Source of the DNA: Trichodelitschia bisporula
Lineage: Eukaryota > Ascomycota > Dothideomycetes > Phaeotrichales > Phaeotrichaceae
Assembly (NCBI GenBank): GCA_010356995.1
Contig: ML996703.1
Coordinates: 248,001-312,000 of the forward strand
DNA: 64,000 nt
Direction: 5' to 3'
Part shown: piece by piece, positions 1-12,846 of the stretch
Layout of the letters: the number at the start of each line of letters is the position of its first letter
Numbering within the stretch: position 1 is the first letter of the stretch
Made by a program: the position numbers and the translations under genes
The notes under the pieces: generated by a model
What the model was told of the DNA's origin: nothing
The model's database searches: none
What the model saw: only the letters and a program-made list of their open reading frames with translations

Positions 1-3000
1 CGATGTAACTGGCTGGGTCTGCACCGTCCGTTTAGCCTTCTCCCACCCATGTCTGAGACACCTAAGGGAAATGGTTCCGCACGTATCGACGATATCACGA
101 TGTCTTGCAGAATCTGCACTGCGGAAATTAGCCAGCTACCAGCAGCCGCGGATGCTTTCACTGTTGCAAGCGGCCAAAGTACGACCTAGCGGATAGCCGA
201 TGCTCTTTTGCTCATCGGCTACCAACAAAGTTGCTACATGATATCGGCGCTGAGAAACCGCCCAGTCATCGGCCATCCAGCCCTCACGGCTAGAACTAAG
301 GACTTCCCCAGATGTGTAATCAACCGCCTCGCCGACAGTCCCCAAACAGGTACATCGGTACGGGCAACCCAAGTTCGACTGGAGAAGCCCTCCCAGGTTC
401 CATGCCATTTCAATCTACTGGAAACGTGACACTCCCGCACCCCTGCACGCGGCGGCAAGACTGACGATTTGTATCGCCGACTCGAAAGCTCTTAGATGAT
501 GTGCAGCGGGCACTAAAACCAACAGAGAAAAGGCAGATCTAGCACTCAGGGCGAAATGGCGAGGCCTTGCGGAAGGTATCGGGCCAAATCGGTGGTGAGC
601 GGCCGTGGAGTGAAGAAGAAGGCTAAGCTAAGTTTTAGCCTCCCATCCAGCGATCATCACATTCGCAGAGATGCAGGCAGGCGTCGACGCAGGGACCATG
701 ATCGAAACGTAGGGAAGACTGTAGCGGGGAGAAACGCGTAGGACGACGTGACGGAGACGGCCTTCTTGAGATGCGTCGCACATGTGCTGCTGTGCAACAG
801 GGACACCAGATCCAGCGGCCTGGGTGCCTTGTGCTGCCACACCTTGACTTTTCCTAACGGAAGTTGACGATTCGGCGGCGCCCTGCCGTATGTTCGGCCA
901 AACGAAACAGCGAGTCAGTGGCCCGAGCCTGATGACGGCGGGTCATGCCGAGCGCGGGGATCCCGCTACAAAGCTCCGTGATGTGCTATCGTACCGATAA
1001 ACTTGTTTGATCGTTTCCTAGGCCCCGAAACGGAGTGGCGCCCCTAAGGCCATACTGTACCTACTGAACCGTCGGTGTCGCAGGGCGTCTTCGATGGAAG
1101 GGTCTCCGGCTGCTCCAGGTCGAGTAGAATCGAGGGACGAGGTCACTGAAAAGTCCCAGACTTGCCCCCTTCACTCCATGACGACGCACGAAGGTACCAC
1201 ACACATTGATACTCTAGTGTTTGAGGCAGCAGGCCACGAGGCACGAGAGTTTCCATTCCATTCCCTGCCCCGACATCTGGTTCAAACTTTTTGATAAGGA
1301 ATCCAGAATTTTTGGTAGCGGGCGTTAGGCAGAAGAAGAAAGGAAAGGGTACGTACCACAACACGGTCGATCGACACGTCAATGGCATACGCCGCGCTCT
1401 CATCGTGAGGAGCATACGCGTTGTCACGGCACGGCAATCGTGCAAAATCCCGCATTCACCCCGAGCCCCTGCCATGGTATCTGAAAATATCGTAGCCACG
1501 CCCGGCAGCAAAAATGTCTGGGCAAGGCGGCCACGACTTTCTCAGGTGGCTGTTAGCTCAATGTATTGGAGTGCAGTGCGCCTCTCGTGCTGTGTTCAAC
1601 GCGTACACACACGTCTGGTACAGCAGAAAAGAGACTTGAAGAGAAGTTGAGTGTGGAGGGAGCTCCTTAGCCCTTCCTTCCTTTCCACGAGGCCTGCAGC
1701 CCCGCTGCGCGTAGATCCCAATTGCTTTTGTCGCGTCCTCTAACCCCCGTTGCTGTTCTCCTTACCGTTCTCCCATTTGCCCATTTCTCCTCCGGCCACT
1801 ACCCCCCGCAGCCGCTCTACGGAGGTACTCTGGCAGCTCGCGCCCGGTCTCGAGTAGAGTAGAACTTTGTTGTGGGGGGCACTGGGAGGCTTGCGGCAAG
1901 ACTAAATTGCTTGGCTTCTGCCGCTGGCTCCCCTTTTGCTGCTGTTTTGCTAGGAATTCGACTGACTGAGCGTCAGAGCGATGGCACATTACTGGCATGG
2001 GGGCAGATCACTTGTTCTGGACGGCCATTCCCACGTGTCCGTCTGCGACCAGGGCCAAAAATCTTCGCACATGGGAGGGAGGAGGGGGTTAAGTACAGTA
2101 GTACGTTTTTAGGAGGGTGGGGTGAAAGAGGAATGAGGGGGGAGGAGAGTAAGGTGGGTAGCAGTGGAACCAGGGAAGCTTTGCTGCCGACAAAGCTGCT
2201 GCGTTGCGTGGTTGCTTGCTTGCTGTCTGGTCGCTGTCAGTCAAATCCACGTCCTCAATGCGATCAAGCCATCCCCACGTCTTTTCCCGTTCCCCGTTCC
2301 GCCCACCACAAAAAGGCCCTTACATCCGTGTAGGTTGAAGCACCACCAGTTCCTTGTCCCGCCTTTTCTAACCTAGCCACCTACAAGACAAGCTAGTTAG
2401 GGAGGTTAGACGCAGGCACACACACACACCTAACCTTCACCACACCTTCACCACACCTTCACCACACTTTCACCACACCTTCACCACACTTTCACCACAC
2501 CTTCACCACGCCTTCACCACACCTTCACCACGACACCTCGCTGCTGCTTATCAACTGTCTGCTCCAGCACTACTTGCCCTCGTTGCTCTACCTTTCTTCG
2601 ACCTCCAATTACTAGACGGGATCACGAATGGCTGGTGTCGCCGAAGCTTAGCGTCTCTTTGGTTCTCTGGTCCCCCATCCCAGACTAATACCTTGAAATA
2701 TTCCCAAGAACCCATTCTCCACGAATATTAGGTCCTGGGTCTTCCCCCCCTATCCTCTCTCCGAAATCAAGCACCCAAGTGTACCCGACAGACCTCTCGG
2801 CTTCCTGTACAACGCAGCTCTCAAGCGGCCAACCCTCTTCGTTCCCCAAGCGTCGGCGCCCGCTTGCTCCCTGCGTTGGAGACTCTGCAACTTCTGCGCA
2901 CTTGGGCTTGTCTTCTCCGTTTCGCTCCGTCTCGTCCTAGAGTTCATTCTTCGCTCATCTCTTTAAACCCCGTCTCCTTTTTACCCTCCAGCAAGTGGTT

Positions 3001-3588
3001 GTTGTTGCAAGATAACCTCGTGGATCTGCGCAACGAGGTTCGGATCTTTCAAGCACCCGCCGCGCCTCGTTCACTGCGCTGCCGAATAACAACCGGATCC
3101 TTCTTTTCTTCACCTCGTTTCCTGTGGATCGGATTGGCCAATTGAGATCTTCTAGAATCCAGCAACACGCCCCAATTCCATCTTTGTTCGTTTAACCTTC
3201 GAAGCCATCCAGGGTCGTTGAGTTACGTGCAGCTTCTGCGGGGAGCGGCAGAAAGTCTTCGACTTCTTTTTGCCAGGCATAGCCCCACTTCTTGATGGGT
3301 TAGGTGCAAGCCATTATCGAGCCCTCAAGGCAGGAAGGCACAACCCCCACCAGGACATAAAATCTCCAAGCCACAAACCAGCGGTCGCTACTTCCTTTCC
3401 TGGCTTTCTACCGGGCCGAGCTCTTGTCACTTCCCTTCACGCCTACGGTGTCGAAGACACATCCATTCTACCCATCGCGAAACGAACTTACCCCACCTTT
3501 CCCTCAACAAAACTTATACCCAACTCAACTTTGTAATCGGGTTACGTGGTATAATCAGCCGAATACTGTCAGCATCTCCTCAGCCGAT
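1..3588. other. Non-coding stretch, 5' flank and leader of the bHLH gene
   Basis: I see no convincing protein gene here. The open frames are short, overlap on both strands and show no domain. From about 2.4 kb on, the sequence becomes pyrimidine-rich with short CA and CTTCACC runs, typical of fungal promoters and long 5' leaders of regulatory genes. It probably belongs to the bHLH gene that starts at 3589. The frame of that gene is open upstream of 3589 but I found no earlier ATG used in it. Confidence 0.5.
2432..2530. repeat. 11-bp minisatellite, about nine copies
   Basis: Nine head-to-tail copies of an 11-base unit (ACACCTTCACC, with T or G substitutions in some copies) lie about 1.1 kb upstream of the bHLH start codon. 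A short (CA)n run at about 2416-2429 comes just before it. The array has no coding frame of note. It may lie in the promoter or in a long 5' UTR. Confidence 0.85.
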
Positions 3589-5375
3589 ATGGATCCCTCA
3601 GGAGGGGGCCAGTATCCACCAGGAGGGGGCCAGCATCCATCAGGAGGAATCCAGCGCAACCCTCTCCCTTCTTATTCTACCCAGCCCAGCCTTCCTCCCA
3701 TCGCGGCCCTCGAGCTTACCCCCTACACAGAGCCGCCCCACGCCCACCTGCGTGGCGCTCCCGATGCTCGAGACTCTGGTAACTGGTCAATATCTCAATC
3801 TCAGTCCAAGCGTAAGTTGCATCCGTTCTTCGCAGTCAGCGGTCAGTGGCTTGCTTTTTCACGCTATTGCATAACTTGCCGCCGCCTGAAGATGTGCTCT
3901 GTGCTGGTTACACTATCCTCCTACATTGCTAACGAGCTTAGACTCCTCGGCGGCATCGAACCTGAATGGACTCCCGCTTCAGACGATTTTGAATCCTAAT
4001 GAACACTCCCCTTCTCGGAGCTCCCTTCAAGATGGCTACTTCCCGAGCCGCACGCCCCAGGTTAGTGTGAGTTATCAGTTAAGGAATTGCATCCCTAACA
4101 CGGGTCAGGCGTCACTGCCGTCCATAAACCATTATGGCCATGAGCATCTGTCTCGGGCAAGCTTGGATGTGCTCGACTCGCGTCGTAGCAGCGTCGACTC
4201 CAGGATGGGTGCCACTATGGGCCACCTTCAAATCGGCACTCCCTCCGAATATAGGAGCCAGAATCCCTCGCAGGTGTCCCTCACATCCACTCTTCAGCAA
4301 CAGCGTGGAATTACCGAGCAGCGGTCTGGCCCCTTGTCGCCTATGGGCCCGGGGCCGATGTCTGGACGCATACCTCCCCGTCGCGCACCAGTTATCACCC
4401 CTATCCCACGCAATGTCTCAGGGCAGCCAGATCCTACCGCTGCATCACCGACCAAGGGGTACGCATGGGCATTTCCCGACGACAAGCAGGACGACGAGCA
4501 GCGGAGATCGGAGAGCAGCGGAGATTCGAGTGGGGACAGGACCTTCCCTTCGCGGCAGAACAGCCTCGCCCACTCCATGACCAGCACTTACACAGCCGAC
4601 TCTCAGTTACCTGCGGGCCAGAGGCGCTTCGGTGAAGGTAAGACGCATAACGCCATACCGTACATTCGCTAAAGGAACTAGATCCTCACACTCATCATCA
4701 CTCCATCCAGCACCGCTCTGTCTCGAACTTGCAGTCTTCTGATACTCCATCTGGCACCGGGAGTGGAAACTACAGCCGGACCCCTGAGCTTCGCATCAGT
4801 CACAAGATGGCCGAGCGGAAGCGTCGCAGCGAGATGAAGAGCCTTTTTGAAGAGCTCAACAACATCCTCCCCAATCCTCCTGGTGGGAAATCGAGCAAGT
4901 GGGAGACTCTGACCAAAGGTCCGTGTGCGCTTCACTTTTGCCGGGTTCGTCCGCTAATTTTGCAGCTATCGAGCACGTAAAACTTCTCAAGTACGGGGAA
5001 GCCACTGCTCGTCGCGACCTTGAAAATTGTCGTTCGGATCTTGGCAAGTTGCGCCGGCACGAGAAGGAAATCCACGATTTGAAGGCCGAGCTTCTCGCTA
5101 CCTATGAGCGCCTTCACAATTTGGAGCCAAACAATCGGCAATCCTTCGGCGCCTACGGAAATCAACTTCTCCATTCTCCTCATCATCCATCCCAACTCCA
5201 TCCACAACCGTCGCCATCAAATCAGACTGGTGCGCACCCACCGCTGCCATGGCATCCCGCGCCGAATGGGGCTTCTATGCAAGGGGTCGAATACCCGCCC
5301 GGTCAGCAGCAGTACGAACATACGCCCGGTCAGCCGTACGAACATCAGCCCGGTCCGCAGTACGGACACCGCTAA
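3589..5375 (+). CDS. bHLH transcription factor, Esc1/GlcD-gamma-like
   Basis: Five exons fit one frame: 3589-3811, 3942-4060, 4109-4637, 4682-4918 and 4966-5375, giving about 505 residues. The N-terminal two thirds is Ser/Pro/Gln-rich and probably disordered. The basic helix-loop-helix begins at RTPELRISHKMAERKRR near residue 310. His, Glu and Arg sit at the E-box-reading positions, which in this family predicts CACGTG-type binding. Helix 1 is KSLFEELNNILP. The loop contains GGKSSKWETLTK and helix 2 starts AIEHVKLL, split by a 47-nt intron. A coiled-coil extension follows, then a His/Pro/Gln-rich tail. The introns at 4061-4108 (48 nt) and 4638-4681 (44 nt) are chosen from GT/AG and CTAA(C) signals. 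The first one is in frame and could be retained. It resembles fungal proteins annotated as Esc1 or GlcD gamma; the family is sure, the exact orthologue is inferred. Confidence 0.85.
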
Positions 5376-6308
5376 GCAACCCGCCGTGCGACAACCCTCA
5401 AAACCTGCGTACTGCAATCAAACCATCAGTCATGGACAGCCATGGCCGGCATCTACTGCAAATTGACATAACGCTCTTTCGAGTTGTCTCATTTCGGGCG
5501 TCATGGCGTGTTTATGGCTCTATCCCTAACCAAAACAGTGCTTCAGAGGTGCACTTTTTCTCTACAACCATAGGAGGGTTGTCATGCGTCAGTTCCTGGT
5601 GAGCAACACAAGAAGTTGAGTAGGAGCTTAGGCGCCGTGGAACGGGGTCTCAAGGATGATCCGTGAGTGCGGACGAACTTGTCAGACTGGGTAGTTCTTC
5701 TTTCCGCGTGTGCACGATGGCGCTCTTATGGCTGGGAGAAGGGAGTATCAAGGGTGCTTACTGTGCTAATATGGGTGGCGATTCAATTGACGGAGGAGTC
5801 TGGAGTGGGGGGCATACTACGCGTTAATCCCGCCGCTATCGTACACCGGTAGAGGCAGCAAAAACCTTGCTCGCAGGATTTGTATCTTTCCAAATATCAC
5901 GCGTGCAGCTGCAATGTCTATATGAATCGCGATTCACGAATGCCCTTAGCGTGTAAGGCCAACTAAGCTCGGTAAACGTGGGTTCCATTCATTATCCCGG
6001 CGTGGAGCGCTGCGACGCATGGTTTGAGGTCAGGGGCTTGCTGCTGCCCCACCCCCACTGGTTTGCGCAGCTCTGGGCATGGCCCAGGTGGGGGGGCGAT
6101 GACGTTGCGGGGCAGGTCGAGCGATGTCACAGCATGAGCTCTCTTCGAGCCTTGCCACCTGCCAACTTTTCAACAACTCCCCTTCTCCAAACGCCCTCTG
6201 CGTGATAAGCTCTTCTAATCATCCTCCGCTTTTACACACTGTTCAATTGCACCCTACATCGTCAAACTACACTCTCAACCCTCGTTTTCAGCAAGCGCAG
6301 ACCCCACA
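5376..6308. other. Intergenic, 3' flank and next promoter
   Basis: Between two genes on the same strand I find only short overlapping frames without domains. The last 200 bases are pyrimidine-rich and lead directly into the start codon at 6309. Confidence 0.5.
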
Positions 6309-7417
6309 ATGGCAGCAGCAGCGTCCGGAACGCGCAAGGAGCTCCTCGCGAAGGTCCACAAGATGGTGCCGCCCATGCTCGAGACATTTCACAAAGGCAA
6401 GTACCCCGCCGCGAAGCTCCCTCAGCACCCATTCCCAGCCCCGCTAACCGCGTGCCGCAGGACAGCTCGGGCGCGTGGCCGTCATCGGCGGCAGCGAGGA
6501 CTACACGGGCGCGCCGTACTTCTCAGCCATGGCATCGGCGAAGCTAGGCTGTGACATGGTAGCGTCCCCAGTGGCATCCCTCCCTATCTCCAGTCTACCG
6601 TTAACCACTCCACCAGTCACACGTCATCTGTTCGCCTCCCGCCTCCGCAACCATAAAGTCCTACTCCCCGAACCTCATGGTACACCCCTACATGCGCCTC
6701 TCGAACGCGCTCGAAAAGCCCGACACCGAGGCCTCGGTGCAGAAGGCTGTGCTCGCCATGCTGCCCCGCGTGCACGTCATAGTCATAGGCCCGGGGCTGG
6801 GGCGCGATCCGCTGATGCAGAGTACCTGTGCCGCGGTCATCAAGGCGGCACGCGAGCAGAATATTCCGTTTGTGCTTGATGCGGATGGGCTGCTAATTGC
6901 GCAGGAGCAGCCGGAGCTGGTGCAGGGGTACACGGAGTGCGTGCTCACGCCTAACGTCGTGGAGTTCGGGCGGTTGGCCAAGGCACGCGGTTTGGATGTT
7001 AAGAGTTTCGAGGACGAGAGTCAGGTTTGCGCGGCGCTGGCGAAGGCGTATGGCGGTGTTACGATTATCCAGAAGGGGGCGAAGGATTATATTTCTAATG
7101 GCGAGTATACGTATGTGTCTGATGGCGAGGGCGGGAAGAAGCGCAGTGGTGGGCAGGGAGATACGCTTACGGGCAGTATTGCTACGCTGCTTGGGTGGCG
7201 CAGGGCGTATCTTGATAAACTCTGGGACCATGGGGGCGAGTTGACGGAGAAGGAGACGCTTGCTCTGGCGGCGTTTGGGGGCAGTGCGATTACGCGGGAG
7301 TGCTCGCGGTTGGCGTTTGTGGAGAAGGGGCGCAGTTTGCAGGCTGGCGATCTGACGGATAAAGTGCACCAGGCTTTCTTGAACGTCGTGGGCGAGAAGG
7401 ACGAGTCGAAGTTGTGA
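6309..7417 (+). CDS. ATP-dependent (S)-NAD(P)H-hydrate dehydratase
   Basis: This enzyme repairs damaged NADHX/NADPHX by ATP-driven dehydration (CARKD / yeast Ykl151c family, ribokinase-like fold). Exons 6309-6396, 6461-6558 and 6617-7417 give 328 residues, normal for the family. Visible motifs are [18 protein letters not shown] and SHVICSP near the N-terminus, [14 protein letters not shown], the LTPNVVEF block, and [11 protein letters not shown], which carries the catalytic Asp of the GxGD motif. The first intron must start with GC: exon 1 ends ...CACAAAG, followed by GCAAGT and ending CGCAG. Only this junction gives the conserved [14 protein letters not shown] reading. Intron 2 is an ordinary 58-nt GT-AG. 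The start is the first ATG, preceded by CACA. The gene converges with the SRRM1-like gene downstream. It is expected in the cytosol and/or mitochondria. Confidence 0.95.
6397..6460 (+). other. GC-AG intron in the dehydratase gene
   Basis: The donor is AAG|GCAAGT, the strong consensus seen at U2-type GC-AG introns, and the acceptor is CGCAG. A branch-like GCTAACC lies 14-20 bases before the acceptor. No GT donor nearby keeps the conserved reading frame. Confidence 0.8.
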
Positions 7418-7798
7418 GTTGGTGGGCTGGTGACGTGGATGAAGTAGCCGGATAAAAACCTGGGCAGGCTGCTAGAAACGGTTATCATGAAGCACGAGGC
7501 GTTAGCAAAAGCAAAGGAGAAATGGAGCAACACGTATATTGTCGTGTCTATGAACAAATGATCCTATCGCCAGCCCATTTTCAGTTCCGTCCATCAATGA
7601 CGCCATAGCCTGCAGAACGCAAGGACAAGAATACTATAGCACCACTTTTTCTCACCAGTCAGTCCGGGAAACGACGGTATCCACGTATTCCCCTACGAAT
7701 GTCGTTCGCCCAGAGGGTATCTCGTCAAGCAGTTCCGCAACGCCAATCTATGAACCATTTATCGTGCACGGAGAGCACATCCAGGCAACCAGTAAGTC
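7418..7798. other. Convergent 3' intergenic region
   Basis: About 380 bases separate the stop codons of two convergent genes. I see only 3' UTR-like sequence and no gene. Confidence 0.6.
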
Positions 7799-9226
7799 CT
7801 AGTCACTGGTCATCGGCATGCCGGCCGGCGTCGGCGGAGTGAAGGAAGGAGCTGTGTTCGGTGGCGGCGTATTCTCTTTCTCGGTAGTCTTAGACAACCG
7901 GCGATGTCCGTTCTCCTCGCGCGAGCTCCGCTTCTCGTGTCTCCTACGGCCATCGTCATCACGCGGCGATAGTCGACCATCCCTCGTTCTGTCGTCGTAG
8001 CGGCGCGGGGATCGATCCTGATAAGAAGGCTTAGCAGCGTTTCCATGAGGGGGGGATCGAGCCCTGGGAGGGGAGCGTGCTCGGGGCGGAGAACGACGTC
8101 TCATAGCGCTGCGCCGAGTGGGGGTGCGGCTGCGAGCACGGGAGGACGGAGAACGAACTTCGCTAGGAGAGCGTGATAGGGTACGCGGGCGGCGATCCCG
8201 CCGGTTGTGCCTATCACGGTACTCCCGAGATCTGTCCCTCGAGCGGTCACGCTTGCGCGGCCGGTCGCGGTGTCTGTCGCGGTCGTGGCGGCGGGGAGGG
8301 GTGCGGGACCGAGAACGAGAACGCAGACGGCGCGGTGGAGTGACGCTGCGTGAGCGCGAGCGGTAGCTCTTACGCGGAGGCGAAGGGCTACGGGTGCGGG
8401 TGCGGTATCCACGGAAGTCTTCGCCGCGGTGGATCGGAGCGGGGCTGCGGCTGCGGGTGTGGCGGCGGGGCTCGTCACGGCGGTCGTTGCGGTATCTTTC
8501 GTCGCGCGGGCGCTCTCCCGGGATATATGTGTCAACATTCGCACCATTGCCAGCTGGGGGGCGACGGCCTCTTGGAGAACGAGAACGGCCTGCCCCGCGG
8601 CGAGCCCCGCCACCCCGGCGGCCACCGCGCTCGCCACGCTCCCGCTGCCGGATGTTGTCTACTTCGGCCTGTCTGCTTTGTTCCTTCGTACGTTGAGCTT
8701 TTGCTTGGTCGGCGGCTTTGGCGCTGCGCAGCTGAGAATGGTTAGCTAGGACCTAGCGGGCTCAAGGCGAACATACCCGCTCCTGCATCAGCTCCTCTTT
8801 CTTGGCCTCGAGCAGCTCCTTGGGGATGCCCTGCTCGTTAGCTTGGGCACTGAGGAGCAAGGACCAGAGCTCTTTGCAGAAGGGGGGAGCTTTGTTCGCA
8901 AGAGCCCCCGTCATCGTGATTTGCAGTTCTTTGATCTTCGGCTACCACATGTTAGCCCGGAAGACGTCCAGTTTGTACCACGTACGTAGCGATCCGCTTC
9001 CAGGAGATTGAGGAACCAATCCGCCATGACATCGTCATCATCCCCGCAGAGAGCGGCCAGGCGCTCAAAAGCCCATCTGCACGGGTTAGCACATGAAAGA
9101 TGGGGTAGCTGGACGGTCGTACTTCTTGATCACCTCGACCTGGACCTTCCTTAAGTCTACCTTTTGATCAAACTCAGGCGGAAATTTGGTTCTCCGTAAG
9201 AGCTCGCGGTCGACTTTGGAGGCCAT
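7799..9226 (-). CDS. PWI-domain, RS-rich splicing factor (SRm160/SRRM1-like)
   Basis: Exons 9226-9123, 9076-8986, 8941-8777 and 8731-7799 give 430 residues. The N-terminus MASKVDRELLRRTKFPPEFD leads into a PWI domain (roughly residues 20-115). It includes VEVIKKWAFERLAAL, a DDDDV stretch, DWFLNLLE and FCKELWSLLLSAQ. PWI domains of SRm160 bind nucleic acid and act in splicing and mRNA 3' processing. The remaining 300 residues are an Arg/Ser-rich tail with many SRSRS, RSPSPPR and RTPTRR repeats, as in nuclear SR-related proteins, plus a threefold SPPRA-type run before the acidic C-terminus. The three introns are 45-46 nt with clean GT/AG ends. The identity rests on the PWI plus RS architecture and the near-canonical N-terminus. 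The nuclear location is inferred. Confidence 0.9.
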
Positions 9227-12200
9227 TGCTGGGGTGGTGGATGATTGATAGCTCGGCTTGCGGGTTGTCGTGAGGTTTGATGTGCAAGCATCGACAGCGC
9301 TGGCGAAGAGGCTCTTGGCATTGTCGACGCGTTGAGCGAGGCAGCAAGGCAGCAAGGCATTAAATAAGACACGTGCTCTACCAACCCGTGATATCATTGC
9401 GGGAGTTGCTTTCAATTCATTTTCCGTCTGATACAGTGCAGCGATTCTGATCTACTGTTCAACTTGAAGTCAGCGCTATGCGAAGAACATCATATCCGCT
9501 GAAAATGGGACAGGATATCACGTGGTGAAACCCGCGACGACGATCGGTGCCACACCCTCTCATCGGTCACTCTCGGACAACGGAGGTACAGTACATTCTC
9601 TTTCGATATGAGGCTTCTGGCATGAACCGGACTATTGACATCGTGTATTGGATTCTTGCCATCGCATCTTCCACTTTTCCATCCGGCCAAAATCCGAGGT
9701 ATTGTCGGATTGATCAAGTCTTCCAAATACCAGAAGCCTCAAGTGGAGTCCTTTGGCGCGTCTAACTCCATCTTGATACGATCTGCTCCCTCGATACTCT
9801 TACATTGATAAGAGGTATCATGTTCGCCCTAGCATCTCCACGACCGTGGACCGACTATTTTAGCAGCTGTTAACAATGCAACCTCAGAAACGAGAATGGC
9901 CGATACAGACAGGTTGTCGAGGCGACGGACAGCGAAACTTAGTGACATGGCTAGCGGTCACATCAGGAGTCTTTTCTAACCGGGGACGGCAGTATCGCTG
10001 TCGATCCGCTGCAAGATTGTAAGATCCATCCCGGCCACGTCGTGATGCTTCTAAAATCCTTCTGCATGCTCAGCGCTCCGACCAACCTCGGCACTTCGCA
10101 TACTGAAGCGCTGAAGCGAATGCACAGTTCACCGTGCGTTTATGCGCCCCTGGGGACAGCTTCACGAAGTTGCTGACCTCGCAGCTTCATGGTGAAGCAG
10201 TGTCGCCGTGAAATGAGTCGCGTAACACCAACACAAAGAGATGCACACGCCGGCGTGAATTGTGTAGTGAGGTCACTAGCCAGCGTGAGAAAATAGTGTC
10301 AGTCAATCGGCTGCGTCCTCAAACACTCTGTGCTCTCTCAACAAAATGTATGTCGCAACTCTGCTGTCATCCTCAGTCTCCTCGTGGTCTTGACCATTTC
10401 CAGAATCTCCTGCATAGCGTCAACAGCGCACGGCCAATGGACGATCAGGAATTTTGGCAAAAATGCAGATGCAAGATCCGGGATCCCTCGTCAGTGGTGC
10501 AGATTCTTTATGCGCAAGAATGCAGGGCCCCTAGGCTGTGCGCCTGGCTCCGAAAGTATGTTTGGGGTTCACGACATCATTCGTGATGTGCAGTTGAAGT
10601 CGATAGGCAACGACTCATGAAAATTGCAGCAGTCATGAACCCGGACTAAACTGGGGAGGTCGGTGGATCGGGACAGCCACGGTAGGAATCGGCGGAAACT
10701 TCCCAGCAGCGGATCGGGATCTGGACATCCAGGACCTGAACTTTCATATAAAGGTTTACCGTGATCTTCACGGGAATCGGTTGATGAATATTGGAAGTCG
10801 AGGCCAATTCACGCTTTCCCGATGTTGAGACTTGCCAGTTTGAGCCGTTTCGATTCAGACACGCTAGGTACTCGATTCGTGGTAGCTTTCTCCGCGAGTG
10901 CGGGGCCGCGGAGGTTACCGTGCTTCGAGAACATGTCGAGTTGCCCGTTTTGCTGCACATCAATTCCTTTTGCGATCCCACATCGTCTTCTCTCAATCTT
11001 GAGACTGCAGTCACTGAATCCCTCCCGAGTTCCAAACTACCCCCGCAGCAAGCGCGCCGCGGGACCTGACAGTTGACGCGCCGCGGCAGTCGTCCAGGAG
11101 TCGGAGAAGTGTCCGGGCGGGCGCTAGCCGCCAAGCGAAATGGCTTCGATGCCATTTCAGCGTCGAAGTCTGCGGTGAGCTGCCCGTTCGGGAGCATGTC
11201 CGCTTTCGGGCCATGATCGACGTCACGATCAGGATTGGATGGAGATGCCAGACGCCCGTAGCGCCGCCATTATTCTTCAGAGAAGCCCCCACTTCTGCAG
11301 AACGCTATCTTGGCTCAAAATGGCTTCGCATCGCCCCGTCGATGAGTCTGTGAACCTGTGACGGTGTTGCTACTGTTTCGATGGATATCGCACCGCGGCG
11401 CCCAGTCGCAGCTCGCCGACGACACCAAAGATGCGGCGATACAGGGTTCTACGTACCCCCATCTCAAGCATGCTGGGATCGAGCTGGTACCCGCGCCGCA
11501 TGCGCCATGTGGACCCAAGTACGGCATTCGTCCCACCAAATCAACGCGTCCGCGCCCGTGGTGATCGGCGGTCCACTCCCACTGCTATCTCAGTGCTGAC
11601 CATGGCTGGTATCTCTCGCCTTTCAAGTTGCCCGTGGGGGGAGATTTTGTGTACCGTCCTGTGGCCGCGCAATCGGTGGCACTGGAGGTGGACGATGGTT
11701 GGTGAGAGAAGACCGAGGAGAATTTCGGTTCATTCTGTCGATGAGGCTGTGGCTGCCTATCTCGTGAAAGTCCATGACGAACGAGAACGAGAAGGCTTCC
11801 GACGATCACCCGTAAACAAGGTCTAGCGACAGCGTCCTTTTGCTGGCACTTTTGGCAGGCCTTCCTTTCAGCTTTCAGCGCGTTTGTATGCCATCGGTCA
11901 TGGGCTGAGCAAGCCTTCACTGATACATACGAGTAAGGTGCAAGGTTTCCCCCCGACGAGATGTTCGACTCTCTCGCGTCCCCCCTGCACCAATATGGTT
12001 CCTGACGGCTACGAACCCTGCGCGGCCCGGCGGAGCCGCGTTTGCAGGGCAGCAGCGCAGATGGGGGAGCTTGTGGGCGGGGGTAGTAGCGGTGGGCTGG
12101 CGGTGGGCTTGGTGATGATCTCCAAGCAGTGGTGCGAATCCACTCGTCCCCAGCAGCCAAGGCGGCCGAATGCCTGGTGTTCTTTTACGCCGTGCGACGC

Positions 12201-12846
12201 TCCCGCTCCGATCGCCCACAGGAATACCCTTGCGGGGCTTCAGATGGCGTAGGAGTGGGCGGGCGCCTGCGGGATTGCACTGTTCAGCTCGCAGTCTGAA
12301 CTCCCTCCAAATTCACCGACGAACCAGGCAAGAATTCCAAAAGCCTGTCCTCTAGCGCCATCGCATCGCCAGTTGTCACCGAACTCATCCCCCCTCAGCA
12401 ATTCCTTACCCCGGCCCTAGCGATGCTGAGTGCTTTAGATCCTAGAATCATACCCGCTATCGCTGGGAATCCCCCAGGAGCTTGTTCCCCCCCCGGCCTG
12501 GGCAACAGATACATCTCTCCACCATGACCCCAGCCTGGAGGATGAGATGTCGGGACAGGCTCCGTTTACTTTTCTCCTCCCGCTGCCCACTGACGCCTTC
12601 AATCTGAGACTCTCTTGTTCGTCATTTCCTTTTTCCTAAAGCCTTGTGAGACGGTGGTGTTCTTGGATGATCGAGGTGCGGGGAAACAAGCGGTGCTTAA
12701 GGACTGTGTCCGCCGCTGCTCTCTGCCTTTTTTCTGGGTTCCATTCCAGCCTTGCGACAAGACCGTGAAGCTGGTCATTCTAATCGGCTGTTGAAGAAGA
12801 TAAACGGGTATGTTGCTTTTGACCGTTGTGCTAGCGGAGACTAAAC
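9227..12846. other. Gene-poor stretch
   Basis: About 3.6 kb holds many short overlapping frames on both strands but none with a recognisable domain, good start context and plausible splicing. A frame at about 10.33-10.62 kb looks signal-peptide-like but begins with GTG, not ATG. A frame at 11.6-12.2 kb (-) is low-complexity and Arg-rich. No transposon ends or reverse-transcriptase motifs were seen. The last 250 bases are the likely promoter of the gene at 12847. Confidence 0.45.

Noticed and set aside
10330-10620. Possible small secreted protein
   Set aside because: The signal-like segment begins with GTG and has no upstream ATG in frame. The nearby ATG (10347) reads into a stop.
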